Both the position numbers and the translations under genes were made by a program. Of a stretch of DNA of 24,628 nucleotides, positions 1 through 7,804 are shown one piece after another. Within the stretch, counting starts at the first letter, position 1, and each line of letters opens with the position of its first letter. A model generated the notes under the pieces. It did not search any database, was not told the DNA's origin, and worked only from the letters and a program-made list of their open reading frames with translations. Source of the stretch: Flavobacteriales bacterium UBA2619 (GTDB lineage: Bacteria > Bacteroidota > Bacteroidia > Flavobacteriales_D > Sanyastnellaceae); assembly GCA_002339135.1 (NCBI GenBank), contig DDJR01000051.1, positions 1 to 24,628 on the forward strand, given 5' to 3'.

Positions 1-1109
1 TAGCACACTGCAAATCCATACTCAATGGCCAAATCATTAAAATGAGAGTAATTCATAATGTCATTTGCGTTCCCAGTATAACCATGACAGACAAACACCA
101 AAGGACAGCTTGTTGGCGCGCTACTGGGTTTAAAATAGATGTAATCCCTTTGAAAACCACCACTGTACAGCTCACCATACTCAATGACCATGATTGAATT
201 GTTGAGGCTGTTGTTGGTGAGGTCTTCATCTTGCTGACCATTCACATTTGTCACTGTCACATCAATGTTATACAATCCAGCACTTTCTGCAAAAAACTGA
301 TCTTGGTGAGTGAAAGTGTATGAGTTTCCTGACGTTATATAAAGATTGCTATAGGATTGAGAATACGACATGGATCCACCCTCTGACCACACAATGTCAA
401 AACTCTCAATAACGTCTGTTCCTGTGTTAGAGATCACTCCTTCGATACTGACAGCTGTGCCCAGTTGAATATTTGTTGGAAAGGAGAGCAAGGTCATCTC
501 TGCATTTAACCCTACAGGTTCGTAAATAACAACATCATCAATCGCCCAGCCAAACATCCAGCCGCCATCATCGTCATAGTGAAATGCAAGCAACACATTG
601 TTGTAATCAAGCAATTCTGTAAGATTGATGTTGTGGTTTTCCCACACAGTATTGTCGGCATTTCCATTTCCCGCAATTTCTGTTAACTCAATCCATGAAT
701 ATCCTCCATCCAACGAATACTCAATGGTAGCTCTGTCTGTACTACCCTCAAACGCTTCTCCTGAAAAATAACCCGCGAAGGATAAAATGGCATTGTCGAG
801 ATTGCTGAAATTTAATGGAGGCATAATCAGGTAGTCTTCACTTTTGTTGCAATCACAAGCATCATCATTTGTGGCGATAAAAGTGCCGTGAGGTGCAATG
901 CCCCAATATTCACTCTGCAAGTCACTGCTTGTGCCGTTCAACCAACCTCCATCATTGGAAAGAGTCGACTGGCTCCACAAGTCAGGCAACCCATTTTGCA
1001 GAGTTCCTGAAAAGTCTTCGTCTATTAGAATATTCTGTGCAAAAACAGTATTGCATGAAAAGAAAAAGATGAAAAAAACAAAATGTATAGCTGCTGTTAA
1101 ATATCTCAT
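1..1109 (-). CDS. Secreted modular esterase-like protein (partial, C-terminus beyond window)
   Basis: The frame is open from an ATG at 1109-1107 down to base 1 without a stop, so 369 residues of the N-terminal part are visible. Residues 1-24 form a signal peptide ending VFA before Gln. Residues about 25-195 look like a MAM/choice-of-anchor-J beta-sandwich: an EDFSG opening, then SEYWGIAPHGTFIATNDD, and the typical close GWAIDDVVIYE. Residues about 200-310 resemble a CARDB-like adhesion domain (NTGTDVIESFDIVW, then TNNSLNNS). From about 320 an alpha/beta-hydrolase fold begins (RDYIYFKP, then PLVFVCHGYTGNANDIM). The HG pair fits the oxyanion loop of PHB-depolymerase/LpqC-type esterases. The nucleophile Ser elbow and any type IX sorting tail lie outside the window, so activity is inferred. 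It could also be a feruloyl or acetylxylan esterase-like enzyme. The domain order is seen; the substrate is unknown. Confidence 0.75.
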   Translation of the reverse strand, partial: MRYLTAAIHFVFFIFFFSCNTVFAQNILIDEDFSGTLQNGLPDLWSQSTLSNDGGWLNGTSSDLQSEYWGIAPHGTFIATNDDACDCNKSEDYLIMPPLNFSNLDNAILSFAGYFSGEAFEGSTDRATIEYSLDGGYSWIELTEIAGNGNADNTVWENHNINLTELLDYNNVLLAFHYDDDGGWMFGWAIDDVVIYEPVGLNAEMTLLSFPTNIQLGTAVSIEGVISNTGTDVIESFDIVWSEGGSMSYSQSYSNLYITSGNSYTFTHQDQFFAESAGLYNIDVTVTNVNGQQDEDLTNNSLNNSIMVIEYGELYSGGFQRDYIYFKPSSAPTSCPLVFVCHGYTGNANDIMNYSHFNDLAIEYGFAVC

Positions 1110-1241
1110 AGTCTATAGTTAAGCCTACAAGGTACATTTATTCAGACAGCTTCATTCCTCTTCCCTTCATTTATATCCCTCATGTGACCATCCACCAAAT
1201 CCCATGGGGCTAGATATTCTTTGGTTTTTTTTTAAGAAAAC

Positions 1242-1583
1242 CTAAGCCTTCTTCACAAACTCAGATTTAAGTCCCATTTGACCAAATCCTTTAATCTTGC
1301 AATCGATGTTGTGTTCTGCCTCTCGGAGTCGAATGTTCTTCACTTTCGTACCGGCTTTCACTGGCTGAGGAGCCCCTTTTACTGGAAGGTTCTTAATCAC
1401 AATGACCGAGTCACCGTTTTGGAGAAGATTGCCGTTGACGTCTTTTACTAAAATACCTGATTCTTCTTCCGCTTCTTGTGTGTTCCACTCGTTGCTGCAT
1501 TCGGGACAAGCATAGGTGTTTTCCTTGACTTCATATCCGTAATCGCAATTGCATTTGGGACAGGGCTTCATTTCATCTGACAT
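1242..1583 (-). CDS. phnA: PhnA/YjdM family zinc-ribbon protein
   Basis: This is a 113-residue soluble protein with an N-terminal zinc ribbon: CPKC at residues 8-11 and CPEC at 26-29. A C-terminal SH3-like PhnA domain follows (VKDVNGNLLQNGDSVIVIKNLPVKG, here split as VKDVNGNLLQNGD and SVIVIKNLPVKG, then IDCKIKGFGQMGLKSEFVKK). Length and both halves match the YjdM/PhnA family. Despite the name, that family is not a proven phosphonoacetate hydrolase and its role is unsettled. It lies 24 bases downstream of the membrane-protein gene on the same strand, so the two are probably co-transcribed. No phosphonate genes are nearby, which argues against a dedicated phosphonate role here. Family assignment is firm; function is not known. 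Confidence 0.9.
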   Translation of the reverse strand: MSDEMKPCPKCNCDYGYEVKENTYACPECSNEWNTQEAEEESGILVKDVNGNLLQNGDSVIVIKNLPVKGAPQPVKAGTKVKNIRLREAEHNIDCKIKGFGQMGLKSEFVKKA

Positions 1584-1607
1584 CGTAAGGGGTTTTTTTT
1601 TCTTTTA

Positions 1608-2270
1608 TCAAGTGTGGATTTCTTTGAGAGCCGATGCCTTCAAGGATTGAAGGCGGCGGTAAACAACTGCTGTAACAATCGAAACCAATGGTATGGCTAC
1701 TAGGAGTCCCAATAGAAAAGCCAGAAGTCCACCTAGAACAATCATGAAAGATACGAGTCCTATTCCGATTAAGTCAAGGACATGGTTCTCAGTCAACAAC
1801 CATGATTCTTTGATGGCGTCTGTGAAGTTAGGTTTCTCTTGTTCTAGGATGATTAAGCTGCAGAATTGCAGTCGGAAGAGGATATACAATCCAGGGAATA
1901 AGAGAAGAACACATCCCATTAATACCAAGATTGCAACTATGGTTGTGCCTAGGATAGAGTGGATGATACGTGGGAAATTGGTTTGGGAGAAAAGCTTGGT
2001 AAGTTCGGGTTTCTTCCCATCTACGACATCAAGTAGAACCCGGTAAACTCCCAGTAGAAGCAGTGTGTCAATGACAATTTTCACCACTGAAAAAACTAGG
2101 GTAAGAATGATTGTGTTTCCCGTAAGCGTCGTTGTGATGAAACTTATGCTTCCTGAGATCAAGGTGTAAACCATCAGTATAACTAGGATTGAGCTGCCAT
2201 GTTTTTTAAACAGGCTCCAAGCAGATTCAACAACTGAGGAAATGGAAAGTGAATTGTTAAGTGTGCTCAT
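1608..2270 (-). CDS. Polytopic membrane protein, YciC/GPDPase-membrane-domain-like
   Basis: I take the ATG at 2270, giving 220 residues (MSTLNNSLSIS...). A longer reading from 2318 would run into the start of the divergent flavoenzyme gene. After a short cytoplasmic segment (SSVVESAWSLFKKHGS) there are about five or six hydrophobic helices, including ILVILMVYTLISG, TIVAILVLMGCVLLLFPGLY and IGIGLVSFMIVLGGLLAFLL. The layout, with a WLLTENH segment between later helices, recalls the UPF0259/DUF975 and glycerophosphodiesterase membrane-domain group found widely in bacteria. No catalytic motif is visible. It lies directly upstream of phnA in a two-gene transcript. Assignment to that broad fold group is tentative and the function is unknown. 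Confidence 0.75.
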   Translation of the reverse strand: MSTLNNSLSISSVVESAWSLFKKHGSSILVILMVYTLISGSISFITTTLTGNTIILTLVFSVVKIVIDTLLLLGVYRVLLDVVDGKKPELTKLFSQTNFPRIIHSILGTTIVAILVLMGCVLLLFPGLYILFRLQFCSLIILEQEKPNFTDAIKESWLLTENHVLDLIGIGLVSFMIVLGGLLAFLLGLLVAIPLVSIVTAVVYRRLQSLKASALKEIHT

Positions 2271-2297
2271 TGGACAATAATAAGCTAAATTGTCGAA

Positions 2298-3884
2298 ATG
2301 CAAAGCAATTCCAAACATTATGATTATGATTACGTGATCATAGGGAGTGGATTTGGGGGAAGCGTGTCAGCTTTGAGGTTGAGTCAGAAAGGCTATAAAG
2401 TGCTGGTGTTGGAGAAGGGTAAGTGGTTTAAGAAAGGGGAGGATTTCCCGAAGTCGAATTGGGATTTGCGAAAGTGGCTTTGGGTTCCTGGACTCAGATT
2501 TTTCGGAATCATGAAGATTACTATTCTGAGGCATGTTTCGATTCTGTCAGGCTCAGGTGTCGGAGGAGGTTCTTTGGTGTATGCAAATACATTGCCTCGC
2601 CCTTCGCATGCTTTTTTTGAATCGGGCAGTTGGGCTGGTCTTGTTGATTGGGAGAATGAACTAGACAAGCATTACTTGGAGGCGCTGAGGATGTTAGGGG
2701 CAACAAAAAACCCCCGACTTTTTGACGCTGATAAAGCATTGAAAGATTTGGCTGTGGAGATAGGGAAGGAAAAGGAGTTTCATCACCCTGATGTCGCCGT
2801 TTATTTCGGAGAAACAGGACGCGAGGTAGCAGACCCCTATTTTAACGGTGAAGGCCCCTCTAGGACTGGATGTGTCCATTGTGGAGGTTGCATGACAGGG
2901 TGTAGGTACAATTCTAAAAACACACTGGATAAGAACTATTTGTTTTTTGCTCAGAAATTGGGTGCGGAAATTTTTGCCGAGAATGAGGTTGTTGGGGTAG
3001 AGCCAATGAATGGAGGAGAAGGTGAAGATGGGTATCAGATTTCATTCAAATCGAGCACCAAAATGTTTGGAGGTCGAAAAGAGATTCGATCCAAAGGTGT
3101 TGTTTTCTCGGGTGGAGTTATGGGAACTGTAAAGCTGTTGTTAAAATTGAAGTCAACAACTTTGCCAGGTCTTTCAGAGATGGTGGGAGGAGATATTCGA
3201 ACGAACAATGAAACGATTATTAGCGTAAGTACATTGCGTGATGATTTGGACATGTCCAAGGGTGTCGCAATTGGTTCGATTCTTCACACAGATGAAAACT
3301 CTCATTTAGAAGCAGTGAGGTATTCTGCGGGGTCCGGGTTTTGGAAATTGCTTCATCTGCCTGTTTCACATGGCTCTAATGTTGTGACAAGGCTGTGGAG
3401 AATGACCCTGTCTTTATTGAAGTCTCCATGGAGTTATGTGAAGATTTATGTGAAGAATATTTGGTCTAAAAGTACTGTTGTCTTGTTGTTTATGCAGACT
3501 TTAGACAGTACTTTAAAATTTAAGTTAGGTCTAGCTGGAGGGCTTTCCTCGACAGTCTCAACAGGAAAGGCGCCAAGCCCCAATATCCCGGCTTCGAATG
3601 CTTTAACTGAGAAGTTTGCAGAGATCGTTCAAGGAAAGTCGACGTCGTTTGTCCTCGAAACATTGTCAGGAATACCTTCTACAGCACATGTTTTAGGTGG
3701 GGCAGTAATGGCTTCAGCACCCGACAAAGGAGTGATTAATAAGAACAATGAAGTGTTCGGGTATCAAAACATGCTCGTTGTAGACGGTTCCATGATTTCA
3801 TCAAACCCCGGTGTGAATCCATCATTAACCATCACAGCTATTGCCGAGCGATGTATGGCACAAATTGCAGACAAGGAATTCTAA
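2298..3884 (+). CDS. GMC/cholesterol-oxidase-like FAD oxidoreductase with four-cysteine cluster
   Basis: This is a 528-residue FAD-dependent oxidoreductase. The dinucleotide-binding motif is at residues 12-22 (YVIIGSGFGGS) with the acidic strand end VLVLEKG. A second flavin-contact segment is SGSGVGGGSLVYAN near 84-97. The GMC C-terminal domain is clear: H464 in STAHVLGGAVM, then DGSMISSNPGVNPSLTITAIAER near the end, which supplies the N503/N507 region. Residues 192-202 hold Cys in the pattern CX2CX2CX3C, followed by SKNTLDKNYL. That pattern is shared with the ChoD-like actinobacterial enzymes. Such enzymes oxidise alcohols, including sterols, but the substrate here is unknown. No signal peptide is seen, so it is probably cytoplasmic. 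The start lies only 27 bases from the divergent membrane-protein start, so promoters must overlap coding DNA. Confidence 0.85.
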   Translation: MQSNSKHYDYDYVIIGSGFGGSVSALRLSQKGYKVLVLEKGKWFKKGEDFPKSNWDLRKWLWVPGLRFFGIMKITILRHVSILSGSGVGGGSLVYANTLPRPSHAFFESGSWAGLVDWENELDKHYLEALRMLGATKNPRLFDADKALKDLAVEIGKEKEFHHPDVAVYFGETGREVADPYFNGEGPSRTGCVHCGGCMTGCRYNSKNTLDKNYLFFAQKLGAEIFAENEVVGVEPMNGGEGEDGYQISFKSSTKMFGGRKEIRSKGVVFSGGVMGTVKLLLKLKSTTLPGLSEMVGGDIRTNNETIISVSTLRDDLDMSKGVAIGSILHTDENSHLEAVRYSAGSGFWKLLHLPVSHGSNVVTRLWRMTLSLLKSPWSYVKIYVKNIWSKSTVVLLFMQTLDSTLKFKLGLAGGLSSTVSTGKAPSPNIPASNALTEKFAEIVQGKSTSFVLETLSGIPSTAHVLGGAVMASAPDKGVINKNNEVFGYQNMLVVDGSMISSNPGVNPSLTITAIAERCMAQIADKEF

Positions 3885-4046
3885 GCTCTGTTTTTTCATC
3901 CATGGCGACGAAGTGTGTCTGTTCAAATGGAGGTATAGCCTGAAAAACAAGTTTATGACGTAATTTTGTACTAGAATTAAAAAGAGTCAACTGTAAATCA
4001 TTGGAGGATATCCAAGACAAAAAGCAGTTTTCTGACTGAGTAAGCT

Positions 4047-4424
4047 ATGAAAAGAAAATCTAGAAAAGCGCTTGATTGCAAGCTAGTCGGGCCGAGTGAA
4101 ATTGACCCAGGGTACTTCCGTTACGAAGTAACGATTCAAGAGGGTGATGGAGAGGTTTATAAAGCGCCGGCTTTTGGACGAGATATGCAGGATGCGTTGA
4201 GCAGACTTGTGTGGACAGAGCGGACTGAAAAAGTCACCAGTTATGCGAACAAGAAATCTTGGCTTCAGGTGATTCCACTCATCAGTCTTTTATGCGTTTT
4301 GGGTGTTTTTGCTTTTCAAGCCCAAAGCCAAGACAACCCAGCTTGGGTGATCGGTGGCCTCGCTTCTATTGGAGCTATCATCGGTCTGTCTATTATGTGG
4401 AGCCAGCACTTAGACAAACGATAG
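4047..4424 (+). CDS. Hypothetical small membrane protein, two C-terminal helices
   Basis: I do not recognise this 125-residue protein. The first 70 residues are soluble and fairly charged (KLVGPSEIDPGYFRYEVTI, then YKAPAFGRDMQDALSRLVW). The pattern suggests a small alpha/beta domain. Two hydrophobic helices follow at about 72-91 (WLQVIPLISLLCVLGVFAF) and 99-118 (WVIGGLASIGAIIGLSIMW), with a short basic tail. It sits 162 bases after the flavoenzyme on the same strand and ends before the convergent peptidase gene. The 162-base gap shows no recognisable gene. It reads as a real gene because it is compact, starts with ATG and has coherent topology, but its role is unknown. Confidence 0.65.
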   Translation: MKRKSRKALDCKLVGPSEIDPGYFRYEVTIQEGDGEVYKAPAFGRDMQDALSRLVWTERTEKVTSYANKKSWLQVIPLISLLCVLGVFAFQAQSQDNPAWVIGGLASIGAIIGLSIMWSQHLDKR

Positions 4425-4472
4425 ATCATCACCCTTTGTGTCATGGTTTCAAATTTTGAAAGATGACATCTG

Positions 4473-4491
4473 TCAGACAGGCCTTGTCTGA
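4473..4491. terminator. Possible hairpin between convergent genes
   Basis: A 7-bp perfect inverted repeat, TCAGACA and TGTCTGA, encloses a 5-base loop. It lies in the 106-base gap between the convergent genes ending at 4424 and 4531. No clear run of T follows on either strand, so intrinsic termination is only a weak inference. Confidence 0.3.
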
Positions 4492-4530
4492 GGTGAGGGG
4501 TGTTCTTTAGCAGTGAAGGTTCCCTTGTTT

Positions 4531-7074
4531 TTACATTACAGGGCTGAAGAATACGGCATTTGCAAAAAACTTATGTCCATTTTTCCAAAACCCACGAAAT
4601 AGAACGTTGTCTATCATGTATATAGCAGATCCAGATCCGATAGCTTGAACTCCAAAACTTAAACTGTTGTTCAGTTTTTCATTCGCTCGTTCTCCTGCAA
4701 AACCAGTTAAAGCTTTTGCTTCACCTCTTAATACTCCTACGTTTGTTCCTTGATCGGAAGCGAGTGGAGCAAACCTCATGGATGAAGTTTTAATGCTCAA
4801 ATAGGTAGAGTTGTATCCGTAAGCCAAAGGGTGAGTGGGGTCTAGAGAAATTGAATACACGGCGCCTGGAATTGCATCCGTAATGCTCCGTCTTTCATTG
4901 AGTGCAAAAGGCGCATAGATGTCCGATGTGGAATGCGCATCATATTCTGCTGATCTGTTAGATTCATCCATCTCTCCACTAAATCGTGTCAATCCCCAGC
5001 CATTTTTATCGGCAAAATTCCTGCAGGACCCCCCAATTGAGATTAAATTCCCTCCTGAAGCCACCCAATTTTGGAGTTCATCCAGTTCATCATCATTAAA
5101 GCTAATCCAACTGCGTGGAATGATAAGCACATCGTAGTTGTCTAAATCCATTCTGTCGCGGTTAGAGATAACGGCAATCGGATAGTTGTATTTTGTTTCA
5201 AATCGGTGAAGGATTTCACCGAAACTCAGAGAAGAAACTTCATCTCCAGCTATTACGGCAATCCTTGGTGCCTTAATAAACTGGAAATGATCAGACCCCA
5301 AATCGGGACCTTTGTCACTCATTCCAGTTGGTGTTTTTATTACCCGAACTCCAGGCATGTTTGATGCGAATTCAGTTGTGATAGATTCTATTTCACTGAG
5401 TTTATCCTCGTTATTTCGTCGTGTAATGACCAGAGCTCCCGCCGAGAAATTCTCACCAGAATGTGTAAACGGTGAGTCTGCTACACGGATCGTAACACCA
5501 TTGTCTAAAAGTTTGGCCAGCAAAGGCGTGCCCACATCCGTGGTGTAATCAATGATCCAAGCGTACGGTGTGTTGTCTGTTGAGTCGAGTTTATTTAATC
5601 TAATAGGCAGAGTAAACCCATCAATCAACTCAATGCTGTTATTGAGCCCATAGCTTTGCAACCCATAGGCAAAAGGCAATGCCCAAGTTGTGATGTCGTA
5701 GGTAAGAGAATCACTGAGTTCTGGTTCTGGGTCGAAGAGGACTTGAAGTAGTGCAGAGTTGGGCTGATGGGCGTCTATGACGAGGTCTCCATTTGCAGCT
5801 TGCACACGGGTCGAGTTGAGTGTGCTGTAGTCCAATGCCGTAACGGACTTTTTAGACCCTTTTGCAGTGGAGTAAGTCAGACCTTGGCGGTCTAGCAAAT
5901 TTGTCAGCCATGACACTTTAGAAAGGTCATTGCCTTCCATGGGAATTAAATATGCCATAAAATCTCCCCAAGGTTCCTCAATATTTCTTCGGTGGTAAGC
6001 CGCAAATTCTTTAAGCAACCTGTCTTTGTGGTGAATCGCAGCTTCTATGGTAGATATCGCTGTAGAGTGGTGGTTTTCGATTCTGTAACTGAGTGATAAA
6101 AGATCACCTGTTTCAGTCATGATCGATCTTCCAGCTCTGCCACTGCCTCCTTGTTCGTAGGTCATTCCGATGGCGCCTTGGAACATCGGCCAAGTGTCTC
6201 CATAACTAGGATAGAAGAGGTCAAATATTTCTCTTGTAAAGTACAAGGCACCGCGAGCATCAAATCCAGACGCGTTAAATCCACCAATGTGTTCTTGGCA
6301 TGTTCTCTGCCAAGGAGTGATGATTTTATGGAGTGGCTCTGCTGCAGGTGCAAAATAATACGGGTTGTTGATCCCCTGCTCATGGTAGTCTACGTGAACG
6401 TGTGGCATAATTGACCGGTAGAATGATGCGCGCGCTTTCGTTTCTCTTTGGGTTTGCCAGGCTAAGTCTCTGTTCATGTCGAACATGTAGTGGTTCGACC
6501 TTCCACCTGGCCAAGGTTCAGAGTGTTCCCAAGCGTCGGGAGAGGGGTTGGGAATGGGCCCAGAAGTTCTGTCTTGGAAATGAACATACCGGTCTCTTCC
6601 GTCTGGATTTACACATGGATCGATAACGACAATGCAGTTTTCTAAAAGATCTTTGCGCAGGTTTGTAAGTGACCCTATTGTTCGCATCGCAGCTTCAGTA
6701 CAGACGGCTTCATTTCCATGAACATTGTAGCTGAGATATATGATAGGAATACGCGCTCCAGAATCAATGCCTTCATTGACTCTGCGTAAATTTTCTGACA
6801 GAATAGCGTCAAAATTTTGCATGTTCAGCTCAGATGACATAACAATTCCTAAAAGAGGTCTGCTCTCTGTAGTGGTGCCGTATTCCCGGAGAAGAAAGTG
6901 CGGATTTTCCTGAGCAACATGTTCTATATAGTCGACCACTCTGTGGTGACGGGTAAATTTTTCTCCAAGGTTGTATCCAAGAAAAGCATCAGGAGATACT
7001 GACTGAGTGTATGTGCAGATCGATATTGTACAGCAGTAAAAAGTCAGCAGTACTGTTAATGAGCAATTTTTCAT
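4531..7074 (-). CDS. Secreted M14 family zinc carboxypeptidase with C-terminal amidotransferase-like fold
   Basis: This is an 847-residue exported peptidase. The first 24 residues are a hydrophobic signal peptide. The M14 catalytic domain spans about 30-330. The zinc ligands are H119 and E122 (HGNE) and H231 (DYHEQG). NPDGR is at 156-160, the substrate-carboxylate pair NR is at 201-202, and the likely catalytic base is E307 (MTYEQGG). Together these form a complete active site. After a long middle region, residues about 600-690 form a class I glutamine-amidotransferase/ThuA-like fold (PRIAVIAGDE, YDVLIIPRSWISF, WVASGGNLISIGG) without an obvious nucleophile. This architecture is common among Bacteroidota M14 proteins and suggests degradation of external peptides. 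It is a lone gene on its strand. The divergent region upstream holds the candidate small genes described below. Confidence 0.9.
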   Translation of the reverse strand: MKNCSLTVLLTFYCCTISICTYTQSVSPDAFLGYNLGEKFTRHHRVVDYIEHVAQENPHFLLREYGTTTESRPLLGIVMSSELNMQNFDAILSENLRRVNEGIDSGARIPIIYLSYNVHGNEAVCTEAAMRTIGSLTNLRKDLLENCIVVIDPCVNPDGRDRYVHFQDRTSGPIPNPSPDAWEHSEPWPGGRSNHYMFDMNRDLAWQTQRETKARASFYRSIMPHVHVDYHEQGINNPYYFAPAAEPLHKIITPWQRTCQEHIGGFNASGFDARGALYFTREIFDLFYPSYGDTWPMFQGAIGMTYEQGGSGRAGRSIMTETGDLLSLSYRIENHHSTAISTIEAAIHHKDRLLKEFAAYHRRNIEEPWGDFMAYLIPMEGNDLSKVSWLTNLLDRQGLTYSTAKGSKKSVTALDYSTLNSTRVQAANGDLVIDAHQPNSALLQVLFDPEPELSDSLTYDITTWALPFAYGLQSYGLNNSIELIDGFTLPIRLNKLDSTDNTPYAWIIDYTTDVGTPLLAKLLDNGVTIRVADSPFTHSGENFSAGALVITRRNNEDKLSEIESITTEFASNMPGVRVIKTPTGMSDKGPDLGSDHFQFIKAPRIAVIAGDEVSSLSFGEILHRFETKYNYPIAVISNRDRMDLDNYDVLIIPRSWISFNDDELDELQNWVASGGNLISIGGSCRNFADKNGWGLTRFSGEMDESNRSAEYDAHSTSDIYAPFALNERRSITDAIPGAVYSISLDPTHPLAYGYNSTYLSIKTSSMRFAPLASDQGTNVGVLRGEAKALTGFAGERANEKLNNSLSFGVQAIGSGSAIYMIDNVLFRGFWKNGHKFFANAVFFSPVM

Positions 7075-7128
7075 GCCCTAAATATCGGTCATTGAAACTA
7101 TTTTACACTTTTATACGTTAAAAGTACC

Positions 7129-7257
7129 ATGACAATCGCAACTTTTATTACAGTCTATTTTTTTGCAGTTCTTGGTTGGGCTTTGTTTTGGGCAATTCAA
7201 TTAACACATCAGTCTCTGATTGTTGTAAAAAAATTGCTTCTTCATAACTTAAATTAA
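7129..7257 (+). CDS. Candidate 42-residue single-helix membrane peptide
   Basis: An ATG at 7129 opens a 42-codon frame ending in TAA at 7255-7257. The product has a strongly hydrophobic N-terminal stretch (residues about 3-24: IATFITVYFFAVLGWALFW) with two Trp near one interface. A basic, amphipathic tail ending VVKKLLLHNLN follows. This is the layout of a small single-pass membrane protein. It sits in the divergent region between the M14 peptidase and the 75-residue membrane protein gene. The region is AT-rich and such DNA easily encodes hydrophobic residues by chance, so coding status is uncertain. No Shine-Dalgarno sequence is visible, but neighbouring real genes lack one too. Confidence 0.35.
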   Translation: MTIATFITVYFFAVLGWALFWAIQLTHQSLIVVKKLLLHNLN

Positions 7258-7549
7258 ACTGTTGTTTATTTAATATGATATTTTGATGAAATGATGTCTT
7301 TTTTAAAGTGAAACTTCTTTAATCGACGTCATTCACGCAATTTTACACCTGGTAAAACCGTCTGATAATCAGTCTTTATCTCTTATTTCAGATGTTTTAT
7401 GGGGGTGTAAAAATCAGCTAAGTTCTTGTAAATAAAGGAGGTGCAAAGGATTTTAACATTTGAACGTTCATTTAATTATTTAAAGTCGTTCGAATGGGTT
7501 TATATAATTATAAATATTGGCCCCAGTTATAAACCAAAACCTTTATACA
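7258..7549 (+). other. AT-rich leader region with competing inverted repeats
   Basis: These 292 bases contain no plausible protein gene, only very short frames. Several inverted repeats are visible. TTTTACACC at 7341-7349 is a perfect match to GGTGTAAAA at 7404-7412. The same first arm can instead pair locally with GTAAAA at 7352-7357. CTGAT-A-ATCAG (7362-7372) lies between them. CATTTGAACG at 7457-7466 pairs with CGTTCGAATG at 7487-7496 with one G-T pair. A purine-rich GGAGG at 7437-7441 is far from the next ATG (7550), and its AGGTG could pair with CACCT at 7346-7350. This suggests either a structured leader RNA or a multi-site regulatory region. Neither is proven and no known riboswitch class was recognised. 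Confidence 0.35.
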
Positions 7550-7777
7550 ATGGATAACGTTTTTAAATTTATGGGTGGCTTTTTCAAAGGCTTAACTCAA
7601 TTGTTGATCAGCTTCGCTGCCCTTGCAGTTCTTGCTGAAGTAGTATTTGGAGCAGAGATGTTCCCAGGAATGACAGTTGTAAGTAACATTACAGACTTAA
7701 TTTCTGAACTTGGTAACGGGGGATTTGTGGGCTTAGTTGCTCTACTTGTTCTTTGGTCTATTCTAGATCGCAAGTAA
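7550..7777 (+). CDS. Small two-helix membrane protein, function unknown
   Basis: I take the ATG at 7550 (75 residues, MDNVFKFMGGFFKGL). A TTG 33 bases upstream is in frame but less likely. The N-terminus is amphipathic and Gly/Phe-rich. One hydrophobic helix spans about residues 13-34 (GLTQLLISFAALAVLAEVVFG), a polar segment follows with a Gly-rich turn (SELGNGGF), and a second helix covers about 57-71 (VGLVALLVLWSIL). The protein ends in a basic DRK. I do not recognise the family. The gene has its own long upstream region and a strong terminator starting 27 bases after the stop, so it is a monocistronic unit, perhaps highly expressed. A small structural or pore-like role is conceivable but not shown. 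Confidence 0.75.
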   Translation: MDNVFKFMGGFFKGLTQLLISFAALAVLAEVVFGAEMFPGMTVVSNITDLISELGNGGFVGLVALLVLWSILDRK

Positions 7778-7804
7778 TCCGATCTAATCGATTGAAATAA
7801 TGTG

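Noticed and set aside
1189..1241. GGTTTT / AAAACC inverted repeat after phnA
   Set aside because: The arms are homopolymer-like and no T-run follows on the minus strand, so it is not a convincing terminator.
1693..2046. Antisense frame of 117 codons in the membrane-protein gene
   Set aside because: It is Ser/Arg-rich noise opposite a gene with clear transmembrane helices.
3885..4046. Short frame starting ATGGCGACGAAG in the gap after the flavoenzyme
   Set aside because: It ends after 13 codons and has no supporting features.
7461..7470. TGAACGTTCA perfect palindrome as a separate operator
   Set aside because: It is within the larger inverted repeat at 7457-7496 and a 10-base palindrome alone is weak evidence.
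7437..7557. GGAGG followed by GTG opening a 38-codon frame
   Set aside because: The purine run touches the GTG with no spacer, the peptide has no structure, and it overlaps the better ATG at 7550.
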